DNA of 64,000 bases from Calliopsis andreniformis (GCF_051401765.1 NC_135071.1:10704961-10768960); one strand, 5' to 3'; shown: positions 49,041 through 60,111, counted from the first letter of the stretch. Translations and numbers: made by a program. Notes: generated by a model not told the origin, from the sequence alone.

Positions 49041-52000
49041 TTAGACCATTTTCATATTTACTGCCACATATGTAAGCCAGTTTGGAAAGAAATTTGATTC
49101 TGTATTATTTTGATTTATAGAGTTCAATAAAATTCAAAACAATATGAAATCAAATTTCTTTTTCACAAATAAAGTTGTCCATGATAAATGGCACATACAG
49201 TCAATAGGTTAGTCAAATCCCTCTTTTCTTCGATCGACACATTTCTTCGAATTTTTAAGATTTTTGCTGCAACATTGTACAATAGAATTTTGACATCGTC
49301 ATTGGTGTATCGTTTCAATCGAATGTTAGGGCGCTGGACGCTTTCAACTTCAGTGATACATTTGTCTAATGAATAAAGATTGTCAATGCCTGAAACAGTA
49401 CATATCTATCTCAAAAATGAAACTCCCAATGGTTCCCATTTTTTTTGTTTCGCTGCGTGTCCCGATTTTAAGTGCAACTACATGCAGAACGCACATATCG
49501 TCCCAACGCAGTGTACAATGACGTTGGAGTTTATACTTTCTATTTTTTTAACAGTTATGAAAACGCAGTGTGCAGTACGCAACATGGAGAATGTCCATCT
49601 AACTGGATCCTCAAACAACATTGCCGGAAAAGCATTTTTCGTTTTAAGTAGCGGGGAAAATTCAGAAGTTGATTTAAATTATTATCGTAATATCTCTGCC
49701 ACGATTTAGAGAAACTTGGGCATAGTTATAACTTGTCGCAACTTTCGGTTACTTTACCATTGCAGCTAATTTTGAACATTACTTTGGTTTTACCTGTTAT
49801 TTTTCAGATATTACCATCGATATGTGAAATCTAGAGGATCAATACGATCGTCAGTGATTATATTTCAGCCATGTAATCCCTTCTATAATTCTGCAAGTAT
49901 GTTGCAAAACTATTACGACAGAATCTTGTGTAAAGTTCTTGATTCCCACCTGGTATAAATTATAATTAGAATTTTCATTCGTATTAGATTTTATTTCATT
50001 AATTGTAATTATTCGTTTAATTTAGTTTTAATTGTATAGTTATCCTACCTCGAGTGATTGAAATATTTAATTTACTGTCTATTTATTACTATCATAATTT
50101 CAAAAAACGAGAATGAAGACCTGACTTGATAGTTTCTTTGTAGTTCATAGTTGTTTATAATTTTATTACTGAGTATAGTGATTGAATATGATTTTTGAAA
50201 CTGAACAGTGAGAAGTCAATTCCATTTTATTTTCACAGTTGTAATTTATGACACCAAAGCATGTAATTTATGACACCAAAGCATGTAATTACATCTTAAT
50301 TATTTATATAATTGTGGTAACAATTTTTTCGTTGAGAAACACTTCATATTCATGACTTTAGAAGTTGGATAATTTGATGATAAAAGAGGTTGAGATTGCT
50401 TGTCGTTATGTAATATTTATTTCCTAATTAGTTTGAAAAAATAGATATTTTGAAGTGAAAAGATTCGGTTAGATTGTTCATTGAGCAAAGACTTGCAGAA
50501 TTATTGAATAGTATTTATTATTTATATTTGAATAGTAATTAATTTTTTCATTAGTAAAAAGAAAAAATTTTATTTAAAAAATATAGTTGAACTGCAGGCA
50601 GTGTCTCGATCTAGAAAAATTAGCATGAAACATAAACTGGTAAACATAATCACACGTTCAAGACACAGTGTATATGAAAGCTACTGGATAAAATACCATT
50701 TCTGATTTTAGAAACTTAAAAATGTATATTTAGTTGGAGTTCATTCATGACTAACAGTTAATAAGGCTGCCTGCAACAAAAATATGATCTAAGAAATTGT
50801 TTAAAAGATTTACAGTAAGTCCTTGTTGGTTGATCACACAGTTGAAACTCAGAACAGACTGATGTATTATTTCACCACCTTTGTTAGAAATTTCGATGCT
50901 GGAACACAAACTGCAAAGAACAGGAATAGCAAGTAAAAATATTAAATTCTGCATTGCTCATCGAATTTTCACAAGAGTGACATCATAAGAAATTTATTTG
51001 GAGAACTTAAAGCTAACTTCGTTAAAAGTCGTTCAATTTAATAATGTTTAATATCTTTTTAAGAACTCAAATTTTCTGAGAATAGAGTGACACAATGAGT
51101 CATTTTTTTCTTAAATTAAACTACCTCAATTTTAATTCTACTTTCTGTTTTATTCTGAAAGCTCAATGAATCGACTGGTGCTACTTTTGCGAAGATTTGA
51201 TGAAGATTGCAGAATCTGGTATTTTTCATTTCTTAATGCTAGAACTGTTCTTGTATTTTCCTGTTTCTTTGTTGTTTTACATCAAACATTTCCTCGCGAA
51301 CTATACCCAGACCTAAGTCAGCACAATGCTAGCAAAGATTTTTTTCAAGGGAATTAATATGGTCAATTTGAAAGGACTCACTGTGAACTATAACGTTAGT
51401 CGTTCATCGTTGAGTTACCGCCCATTTATTTAAGTGAAATATACCCAATTGTCGCCGCAAGAGAAGTATAGAAGTTACATATATGATATAGTAAAGTTAA
51501 TCTAAGAGCGTAATTAAATAGAGCTGACGAAAAGTTCTTAGCAAGTTGTAAGTTATTCGTTATGTTATTTATAGGTAACGAAAAATCGTATCCTTATTGA
51601 AGAAACCTAGGTTTCAGTAACGTATACGAATTCCTTTAGTCTTTCTTTGGCACGTGAATGGAAAGACCAATAAGGAAGTGAACTGTATGTTTTGTTTCCA
51701 GTCTCTTATTTATTTGTTCTACTATAAATATTTAAATCGCGAAAAATTCTATCTAGAAGTAAAATTAAATGCCAATACAATGCCACAGACGCGAAGATTT
51801 GTTTAGTAGCAGTTACCTTCCATGGAAATCTTTCATTCTACTACGTAATATTTGTTCGATGTCACATCATTTAATTTAAATTTGTGTGAGCGTTACAGAG
51901 CAATATCATTTTATCCGCAAATTTATTTGATACCAGCACTTTTAACTGATGTCAATTAACAAATTGTAATGTTAATAGCGTTCTTCGTAATTTTTGGAAT

Positions 52001-53971
52001 GAGTTATTGTAATTGAAGTATTATATTATTTATACGTAGTATTTATAGTTGAAAAATAGAAAACTTAAAAGAGCAATGCAAACTAACTATATCGGGGTAC
52101 CATAAGTTTTAGTTGGCTAATGCTGTCAAAGGGTAATTTTTAATACACCGTCTAACTCTACCTCCTCGTACTTCTCGAGAATCACACAGTGTTACGAATT
52201 CAGTAATAAAATTGTAAAATGTGAGTTGATTTCCCCTCGATTGCTGTTTACGAAATGGATATGACCGACTCAAATTTGAGAACTTCATTATTACAGTGTA
52301 TTTGTTCAAGGATTAACAGGAAGAATTGAAATTCGAATTTCAAGATCATTTCTCGTTATTTAGTCTTTTTCGATTATCGTGTAATTCTTTCGTTCATTAT
52401 AATGTTTGAACCAACACTGTAATGCAACATCTTGCAAGGTGTGCAATGGTCTTGTTACTATGATTCTTCTATGGCGTGCAGTGATTTTTAACTTCAAACA
52501 AAAAACAGCTCATGTAGAAAAAAAAATACAAATGTTAGCAAATTTTATTTATTAGAAGGATACAAATGTCAACAATAGAACAATAAATTATCAAATAATG
52601 ATGAGCTGTTCACTGGCGAAAATTCATTATGAGCGACTACCACTGTGAACATTGGCGATTGTGAAGATTGATATGAAACTGTTAATGTAAAACATTTCTT
52701 TGAAGATGTGTTTGAGAATTAGAAATATCAATGTGTCGCTACTTTTATGGTATGGAAAATTTAATTTTCGGGATAAGTTTAACATGATGTTTAGACTATC
52801 TTTTAGACATCTAGTCAAGAAACGATTTACAAATGTAAACCATTGCCCATAGATAAGAAATTACTTCGAAAGCAATTGAGAGTGCGATTATTTTTAACGT
52901 GTTTGCGATTGTTAGCGCAGGAAAAAGTATTTCTTTGTATTTGTTATCCCAGTATGTGAATTCATGAAATTCCTTTACCATAGGAACAGTTCTTCTACTC
53001 GTCTGCTTAAGTTAGGGTAGGTTCTTTGCGAGTTTAAGCTAATCGGGACATAGTCGTGATTTTCATTTGAGAAAAATGTTAGGCATATTTTCCGGTGAAT
53101 GCAAGAAAGTCGGTTGTATGCAGGGAAATGGAATACAGATTCTCGTGAAGACAAAAATTCATATCGAAAATTCGACGAACACCTTTCATGTTACTACTTA
53201 TTTATTTATGTCATTCACTGTCAATCATAAATGTTCATAAGCCAAAGAGGCGGAGCTAGTGAAAGAGAAGTGCGAACACTTTCGTCCAAGCGATTACTGA
53301 TACCGTTGTCGTAGTTGCTATTATCTAGTTATGTAATAAATTATTATAATCATCATTTATCAACCTCGCTACTGTCATTCTCATCGAACATCTTATTGTT
53401 AGTTACTTCTTCCATTATATTCATTCGTTAATATTTGTATGAAGAGATATTTAATTTATTGGAACGTGCACGAATTGGCAGAAGTGAAAGGTAAAGAATC
53501 TTTTGTAACTTGTATGAAATGTAGCAGAAATTGTAAAAGAAATGCGAGAAATGTGGAAAAATAAAATTTTTGTGACGAATGAAAGGTGTTATTTTTAATA
53601 CATCGTCATTAAATTGTGCAAAATAGATAAACGATGACTCTTCAATCTCTTAGAAACTAGATGTGGAAACCAAATTGTTTTTTTGGTCGGTTTTAATTAA
53701 AGAAAATGAAGGACCTTTTCTAATAGTCAATTTTATTCATTTAAATTAATGATATTTATTAACAAAGAAAAATGTAGTAGTTATACCTAAGATATCTGAA
53801 GTTTATTTTGTGACATGTCTTCATTATTCTAAAATAACTCATCTTTAAAGTAAGTATATATATAATAATACTTTAATCGATTTAGCGAAACATTGAGAAG
53901 GAATTATTTATTATTATATAAACAAAACAGGAATTATTATGTAAACAAATCTTCTAAAAAGGAAGCACTGA
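49041..53971. other. AT-rich intergenic sequence
   Basis: No supported gene. Open frames at 49380-49709 (+) and others show no family I recognise. A 22 bp unit (GTAATTTATGACACCAAAGC plus AT) is repeated exactly at 50241-50262 and 50263-50284. Confidence 0.4.
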
Positions 53972-54182
53972 TATCCCTCGGCGGATGCAATTCAGATCCG
54001 GATGCGATCAGCGATCTCCAGATAAAGAGTAAAGAGAAAACCATCGAAGTAACCTAAGAGTATCAAGAGAAATACACCAATAATTGAGGGAGCTTCCCCA
54101 AAAACTAACAAGAAATGATAGACCACCAACAAAAAAAACAAGTTACAATACTAAGCCTATCTTTAGATCTAATACAAAATAC
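53972..54182. repeat. Array leader, diverged gamma-type module start
   Basis: Begins ATCCCTCGGCGGATGC, the same head that opens the gamma modules. It then diverges, keeping GAGGGAGCTTCCCC at about 54085, which matches GGGGGAGCCTCCCC of gamma. It marks the left edge of the array. Confidence 0.6.
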
Positions 54183-54838
54183 ACAGCCATTAGCACGGAC
54201 AGAGCCGCCCCAGGTCTCACCACGAGGAGGTTGCTGTGCTGGAGACCCACAGGGAGATAGATGGAGTCAAAGTTCCATCGATCTCCCTTTACAAAAATCT
54301 TAAACTAACAAGTCAAAGACATGAATGGAAGCTAGGTTCCATGCATGCCTTTAGCTTGGACCTTAAAGTAAGGAATTGTCGAGTTATCATTAGGAAGGGT
54401 GTGGTTAAGTTAGACTCTATCGCTAATGCAACCGTGAAATAGACGAGCGATGGTGTGAGCTCTACCACCTTGAAGACCGGTAGGTCGGAGAGGCGCACGG
54501 CACTACATGATTCAGTCAGTTGTCCATTGCTCCCTGCTGCCACACAGGAGCTACCGAAGTAGACCTGATTCCGACAGGCTGGTAAAGAGAATGCACAAAA
54601 GGCGGAAACGTGTAGTTTCCACAGTCGAGTGTGTCTTTCCACACACCCTACTGTGTCCGTCGCGTCACTCCTAGTACAGACCTCCAAGGGGAGAACACAC
54701 TCCACCGACCGACGATTCCACGGTTGGTCACATGCTTCTACCAAGAGAAGCAGAGGTGACTTCCTCACCAAAGATGAGGAACAAATTTCAAGAAAAGAAG
54801 TTAAGAAATGACAACTCGACAATTGTACAGTGATTTTA
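54183..54838 (-). repeat. Array module alpha1
   Basis: Contains a GGTCTC/GAGACC stem, a 14-pair hairpin around GATGGA...TCCATC (54250-54290), an 18-pair hairpin at about 54313-54354, a small TGGTG...CCACC stem, GCTCC...GGAGC (about 54518-54552), GTGTG...CACAC, GCTTCT...AGAAGC and TTCCTCA...TGAGGAA. It differs from beta modules by an extra stretch of about 60 bases in the middle. Nearly identical to alpha2 without any length change. Confidence 0.75.
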
Positions 54839-55300
54839 CGCTAGAGAGGCAAAGACATGGATAGAAACTAAGTTCTATCCAAGCCTTTGCCTTGGATCTT
54901 AAAGTAGAGAAGTGCCAAGTAATCATAGAGTGGAGATTGGGAATATTTAGAGTCTACCGCGTAAGGCAACCATGAAATAGACAAGCGGTGGTGCGAGTCC
55001 TTCCACCTTGAAGACGGGTACTAGGAGAAGGCGACTGGCACCTCACAGGCCAGACAGTTGCCTGACTGAACTGTGGGGTTTCCACCTTCAAGTGTGTCAT
55101 ACCACACACCATCGAGTGTCCACATCGTCTCTCGCTAGTACAAACCCCCAAGGGAAGAAGAACAAGCTCCATCGACCGCCGATTCCACAGTTGGACATTT
55201 GCTTCTACTAAGAGAAGCAGATGACCTCCTCACAGAAGGTGAGGAGGAAGTAACCGAGCAAAGATAGCTAAGAAGTGACTACTCGGCAGTGTTACAAACA
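54839..55300 (-). repeat. Array module beta1
   Basis: Homologous to alpha but shorter. The main hairpin has arms GGCAAAGACATGGATAGAA and TTCTATCCAAGCCTTTGCC; the fourth pair from the loop is A-T where most copies have G-C. Further stems are GGTGG/CCACC, CAGACAG/CTGACTG, GTGTG/CACAC, GCTTCT/AGAAGC and CCTCCTCAC/GTGAGGAGG. Confidence 0.78.
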
Positions 55301-55364
55301 TTTTACAATACAATCTTAAAACTGAGTCTTAAAAATATTCTAAGCCATTGCGACTTATATACTA

Positions 55365-55910
55365 GATGCGGTGAATCCCTCGGCGGACGCGATGTCTTCG
55401 TTCTTCAATCTTCAAGTTAATATGAATGATTGGGGGAGCCTCCCCGAAAATACCCCAACGATGGCACAGCCATTGGCCCGGACAGAACCGGCCCGGGTCT
55501 CACCACGAGGAGGTTGCTGTGCTAGAGACCCATATGGTAATCACAGATATAAGAAAGGATTGATAGAACACTCCGTACTCCGAATTAAGACAGAACATAT
55601 TTAGACAGAAAATAGAATGGAACGACATTAGCATTTGATTGAATACTTCTTCGATGTTCATCTGAACCCTGAAATGTTGAAAATTAGAAATGCAAATGAA
55701 GACTCACGGGGTATACGATTTCTTCGTTCGATGAGTGATCTCTGTGTAAATGAAATAGGAATGATAATTCTAACCAGTGATAAAATTTACAAGAGAATAG
55801 AGAGACATGCAGCAAAGAGAGAATGGACGAATAACAGAAGCATATCAATGAACGTAGAAAATGAGAGGAACCACCCCTACCTAACTACCCTTATATCGAG
55901 TACAAAATGC
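55365..55910 (-). repeat. Array module gamma1
   Basis: Head ATCCCTCGGCGGACGCGATG, then an ATTGGGG...CCCCAAC stem, GCACAGC...GCTGTGC and a GGGTCTC/GAGACCC stem. The tail (55650-55900) contains TCACGGGGTATACGATT, a diverged second copy of the head, and AT-rich linker sequence. Confidence 0.7.
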
Positions 55911-56562
55911 ACAGCCATTAGCACGGACAGAGCCGCCCCAGGTCTCACCACGAGGAGGTTGCTGTGCTGGAGACCCACAGGGAGATAGATGGAAACAAAG
56001 TTCCATCGATCTCCCTTTACAAAAATCTTAAACTAACAAGCCAAAGACATGAATGGAAGCCAAGTTCCATGCATGCCTTTAGCTTCGACCTTAGAGTAGG
56101 AAATTGTCGAGTTATCATAAGGAAGGGTTTGGTTAAGTTAGACTCTACCGCTAATGCAACCGTGAAATAGACGAGCGATGGTGTGAGCTCTACCACCTTG
56201 AAGGCCGGTAGGTCGGAGAGGCGCACGGCACTACATGATTCAGTCAATTGTCCATTGCTCCCTGCTGCCACACAGGAGCTACCGAAGTAGACCTGATTCC
56301 GACAGGCTGGTAAAGAGAATGTGCAAAAGGCGGAAACGTGTAGTTTCCACAGTCGAGTGTGTCTTTCCACACACCCTACTGTGTCCGTCGCGTCACTCCT
56401 AGTACAGACCCCCAAGAGGAGAACACACTCCACCGACCGACGATTCCACGGTTGGTCACATGCTTCTACCAAGAGAAGCAGAGGTGACTTCCTCACCAAA
56501 GATGAGGAACAAATTTCAAGAAAAGAAGTTAAGAAATGACAACTCGACAATTGCACAGTGAT
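55911..56562 (-). repeat. Array module alpha2
   Basis: Same stems as alpha1, at a constant 1728 bp offset across about 650 bases with substitutions only. This indicates recent duplication or gene conversion. Main hairpin arms are CCAAAGACATGAATGGAA and TTCCATGCATGCCTTTAG. Confidence 0.78.
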
Positions 56563-57030
56563 TTTAAGCTAGAAAGGCAAAGACATGGATGGAAGCAAGT
56601 TCCATCCACGCCTTTGCCTTGGATCTTAAAGTAAAGAGGTGCCAAGTACTCATTGAGAAGGGATTGGGAATGTTTAGAGTCTACCGCGTAAGGCAACCAT
56701 GAAATGGACAATCGGTGGTGCGAGTACTTCCACCTTGAAGACGGGTACTAGAAGAAGGCGACTGGCACCTCACAGCCCAATCAGTTGCCTGATTGAACTG
56801 TGGGGTTTCCACCTGCAAGTGTGTCATACCACACACCATTCGGTGTCCACATCGTCTCTCGCTAGTACAAACCCCCAAGGGAAGAAGAACAAGCTCCATC
56901 GACTGCCAATTCCACAGCTGCTAGTTGCTTCTACTAAGAGAAGCAGAGATCACCTCCTCACAGAAGGTGAGGAGCAAATGATCGAGCAAAGATGACTAAG
57001 ATGTGACTACTCGGCAGTGTTACAAAGATT
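56563..57030 (-). repeat. Array module beta2
   Basis: The main hairpin (arms GGCAAAGACATGGATGGAA and TTCCATCCACGCCTTTGCC) forms 19 consecutive pairs on the - strand, two of them G-U. The loop is one base shorter than in the other copies. CAATCAG/CTGATTG replaces the beta1 version of that stem. Confidence 0.78.
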
Positions 57031-57094
57031 TTACAATACAATCTTAAAACTGAGTCTTAAAAATATTCTAAGCCATTGCGACTTATATACTAGA

Positions 57095-57625
57095 TGCGCT
57101 GAATCCCTCGGCGGACGCGATGTCTTCGTTCTTCAATCTTCAAGTTAATATGAATGATTGGGGGAGCCTCCCCGAAAATACCCCAACGATGGCACAGCCA
57201 TTGGCCCGGACAGAACCGGCTCGGGTCTCACCGCGAGGAGGTTGCTGTGCTGAAGACCCATCTAGAAATCACAGGAATGAGAAAGGATTGGCAGAACAAT
57301 CCGTACCCCGAATCAAGACAGAACACATTTAGACAGAAAACAGAATGGAACAACGTTGATTGAATTCTTCTTCGATGTTCACCTAAACCCTGAAATGTTA
57401 AAAATTACAAATACAAATGAAATCCCTCGGGGGTACGATGTCTTCGTTCGATGAATGATCTTCATGTGAATGAAATAGGAATGATAATTATAACCAGCGA
57501 TGAAATTAACAAGAGAATAGAGAGACACGAACCAAAGACAGAAGAGACGAATAATAGAAGCATATCAATGATCGCAGAAACACGAGAGGAGCCACCCCTA
57601 CCTAACTACCCTTATATCTAATACA
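57095..57625 (-). repeat. Array module gamma2
   Basis: Same offset to gamma1 (1728 bp). The GGGTCTC stem partner reads AAGACCC, giving C/A on the + strand and therefore G-U on the - strand. A second ATCCCTCGGGGGTACGATG head lies at about 57422. Confidence 0.7.
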
Positions 57626-57631
57626 AGATGC

Positions 57632-58230
57632 ACAGCCATTAGCACGGCCAGAGCCGCCCCAGGTCTCACCACGAGGAGGTTGCTGTGCTGGAGACCCACA
57701 GGGAAATAGATGGAAACAAAGTTCCATCGATCTCCCTTTACAAAAATCTTAAACTAACAAACCAAAGGCATAAATGGAAGTCAAGTTCCATCCACACCTT
57801 CAGCTTGGTTCTTATAGTAGAGATGTGCCAAGTAATCATTGAGTAGAGATTGGGAATGTTTAGAATCTACCGCGTAAGGCAACCATGAAATGGACAATCG
57901 GTGGTGCGAGTCCTTCCACCTTGAAGACGGGTACTAGGAGAAGGCGACTGGCACCTCACAGCCCAATCAGTTGCCTGATTGAACTGTGGGGTTTCCACCT
58001 GCAAGTGTGTCATACCACACACCATTCGGTGTCCACATCGTCTCTCGCTAGTACAAACCCCCAAGGGAAGAAGAACAAGCTCCATCGACTGCCAATTCCA
58101 CAGCTGCTAGTTGCTTCTACTAAGAGAAGCAGAGATCAGCTCCTCACAGAAGGTGAGGAGCAAATAATCGAGCAAAGATGACTAAGATGTGACTACTCGG
58201 CAGTGTTACAAAGATTTTACAATAGAATCT
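57632..58230 (-). repeat. Array modules alpha3 (truncated) joined to beta3
   Basis: The alpha start (to about 57760) continues directly into beta sequence, so roughly one alpha body is missing. This looks like unequal crossing over between homologous modules at the main hairpin. The hybrid hairpin (57762-57779 with 57786-57803) has six A/C mismatches on the + strand but 18 pairs on the - strand. Confidence 0.75.
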
Positions 58231-58284
58231 TAAAAGTAGGATCTTAAAAATATTTTCAGCGATTCAGACTTATATACTAAAAGT

Positions 58285-58400
58285 GGTGAATCCCTCGGTG
58301 GATGCGACGTCTTCCTTCCTCCGAACAATAAAGAGTAAAGACAGAACTTTACGAAGCAAAGGTGCTGAATCCCTCGACGGATGAGATGTCTTCCGTAGTC
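58285..58400. repeat. Two stray gamma heads between beta3 and beta4
   Basis: ATCCCTCGGTGGATGCGACG at about 58290 and ATCCCTCGACGGATGAGATG at about 58368 occur without the rest of a gamma module. Confidence 0.6.
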
Positions 58401-58439
58401 TTAAGGATACGATCTTAAGTTAAAATCTTATAGTCTATA

Positions 58440-58910
58440 GTTTGAACTAGTAAACCAAAGACATGGATGGAAATCAAGTTCCATCCATATCTTTAGTTTG
58501 GACCTTAAAGTAGAGAGGTGCCAAGTAATCATTGAGAAAAGATTGGGAATAGTTAAAGTCTATCGCGAAAGGCAACCATGAAATAGACAATCGGTGGTGC
58601 GAGTCCTTCCACCTTGAAGACGGGTACTAGGAGAAGGCGACTGGCACCTCATAGCACAATCAGTTGCCTGATTGAACTGTGGGGTTTCCACCTGCAAGTG
58701 TGTCATACCACACACCATTCGGTGTCCACATCGTCTCTCGCTAGTACAAACCCCCAAGGGAAGAAGAACAAGCTCCATCGACCGCCGATTCCACAGTTGG
58801 ACATTTGCTTCTACTAAGAGAAGCAGATGACCTCCTCACAGAAGGTGAGGAGGAAGTAACCGAGCAAAGATAGGTAAGAAGTGACAACTTGGCAGTATTA
58901 CAATGACTTT
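58440..58910 (-). repeat. Array module beta4
   Basis: Main hairpin arms CCAAAGACATGGATGGAA and TTCCATCCATATCTTTAG pair fully on the - strand with two G-U. Other stems match the beta pattern, including CAATCAG/CTGATTG and CCTCCTCAC/GTGAGGAGG. Confidence 0.78.
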
Positions 58911-58974
58911 ACAATCGAAACTTACAAGTAGGGTCTTAAAAATATTCTAAGTGATTGCGACTTATATACTAGAA

Positions 58975-59710
58975 GCGGTGATTCCCTCGGTGGATGCGAT
59001 GTCTTCATTCTTCAATCTTCAATCTTCAGGTTGAAAATAAAGAGAGAAGCATGTATCAATAATTGGGGGAGCCTCCCCAAGAATACCCCAACGTTGGCAC
59101 AGCCATTGGCCCGGACAGAACCGACCCGGGTCTCACCACGGGGAGGTTGCTGTGCTGGAGACCCTTCTAGTAACCACAGAAATGAGAAAGGATTAACAGA
59201 GCAATCCATACTCCGAATCAAGAGAAAACATATTTAAACACGAAACAGAATTGAACAACGTTGGCATTTGATTGAATTCTTCTTTTAGTACTTATATTCG
59301 ATGTTCATCTGTATCTTGAAGTATTAAAAATTAAAAATCGAATTAAAATCCCTCGGGGGATACTATGTCTGAAATCCCTCGGGGGATATGATGTTTGAAA
59401 TCCCTCGGGGGATATGATGTCTGAAATCCCTCGGGGGATACGATGTCTTCGTTCGATGAATGTTCTTCATGTGAATGAAGCAGGAATGATAATTGTAACC
59501 AGCGATGAAATTCACAAGAGAATAGAGCGACTTGCAGCAATGAAAGAAGGAACGAATAACAGAAGCATATTAATGATCGCAAAGATCAGAGCAAGGAATC
59601 AAGTGTAATATATAAATGATTGAAGGAGTCTCTTCTATCTTCTTTTATAAAAATTTTAAAGTCTAATCTTAAAACTAGTAAAGTAAAGTCATGAATAGAA
59701 AACAAGTGTA
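58975..59710 (-). repeat. Array module gamma3 and right tail
   Basis: The head at 58981 (ATTCCCTCGGTGGATGC) is followed by the ATTGGGG/CCCCAAC and GGGTCTC/GAGACCC stems, then an AT linker, the 26 bp tandem repeat at 59347-59452, and a worn remnant of the main hairpin at about 59690 (GTCATGAATAGAAAACAAG). Confidence 0.7.
59347..59452. repeat. 26 bp tandem repeat, four copies
   Basis: TCCCTCGGGGGATATGATGT starts at 59349, 59375, 59401 and 59427 with a constant 26 base period and almost no variation. Each copy contains ATCCC TCGG GGGAT, a minimal 5 bp stem with a four base loop. It is a local amplification of the gamma head motif. Confidence 0.85.
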
Positions 59711-59955
59711 AGAATTCGAAATATTAATCGAATTCGTTTTTTAATATATTGATTCGATGGTTACTTAAACCATGTGTGGTTTTAAAATAATAGTTAAATA
59801 TTGACGAAAATATTTAATTGATATTGATGAAAGTAGGGGGAAGTAGAAGAGAAGGGCATAGTACACGAAAATAAGAGAAGCAGAAGAAAGGAGCCAACAT
59901 ATGTGCAAAATAGGGTTAACAGAAAAATAAATTCAAAATTTGTGCAAAAACTTAC

Positions 59956-60111
59956 CGGTTGTCCAAGATGACCACTGGTCATCGGTCAGCTGACCACTGG
60001 TCAGGAGTGTCCAGGGGTCCAGGGTGGTCCGAGGTCCAGGCAGGTCCACGGCCCAGGAGTCCCCCCAGGTCCCCAGGAAGGTCCTCACCCGCCGGAGGAC
60101 CGGCAACAAGT
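59956..60111 (-). ncRNA. Putative first exon of a leftward transcript
   Basis: Between the predicted start at 60111 and a strong 5' splice site (CCG/GTAAGTTTT on the - strand, exon end 59956), the sequence is GC-rich and made of GGTCC-type short repeats and a duplicated GACCACTGGTCA. No long open frame begins inside it. If real, the first intron would run into the hairpin array. Boundaries are predictions. Confidence 0.35.

Larger units (their letters stand above)
53972..59710 (-). repeat. Modular repeat array rich in conserved hairpins, putative structured RNA locus
   Basis: At least nine modules of three related types occur in the order leader, alpha1, beta1, gamma1, alpha2, beta2, gamma2, alpha3 fused to beta3, beta4, gamma3. 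The higher-order offset is 1728 bp (54183 to 55911) and then 1721 bp (57632). Each module has several short inverted repeats at fixed places. Arms of the same stem change together between copies, and unpaired A/C positions on the + strand become G-U pairs on the - strand, so the - strand is inferred to be the RNA. Open frames on the - strand (54313-54822, 56017-56556 and four of 72 codons) accumulate mainly replacement changes and a frame shift between module types, arguing against a protein. Satellite DNA without a transcript remains possible; the known honeybee AvaI satellite, about 547 bp, is one candidate relative to test. Confidence 0.8.

Noticed and set aside
49188..49709. Transposase remnant between 49188 and 49709
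   Set aside because: Neither strand gives recognisable DDE motifs; similarity is not above what I can support by eye.
54313..56556. Open frames of 169 and 179 codons on the - strand (54313-54822 and 56017-56556) as a duplicated protein gene
   Set aside because: Differences between the two copies are mostly amino acid replacements, the related beta modules shift frame by one base in the GTGTG region, and conservation follows stems instead of codons.
54954..58778. Four 72 codon cysteine-containing frames on the - strand as small secreted peptides
   Set aside because: No signal peptide is evident, copies differ mainly by replacements, and the frame is not kept in alpha modules or the inverted copy.
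59347..59452. CRISPR-like array
   Set aside because: The 26 bp units are contiguous with no unique spacers, and the context is eukaryotic.
53972..59710. Ribosomal RNA or hammerhead ribozyme repeats
   Set aside because: The CCCTCGGCGGATG head only loosely recalls 5.8S rRNA and no rRNA core follows. No CTGATGA core with matching GAAA was found in a module.
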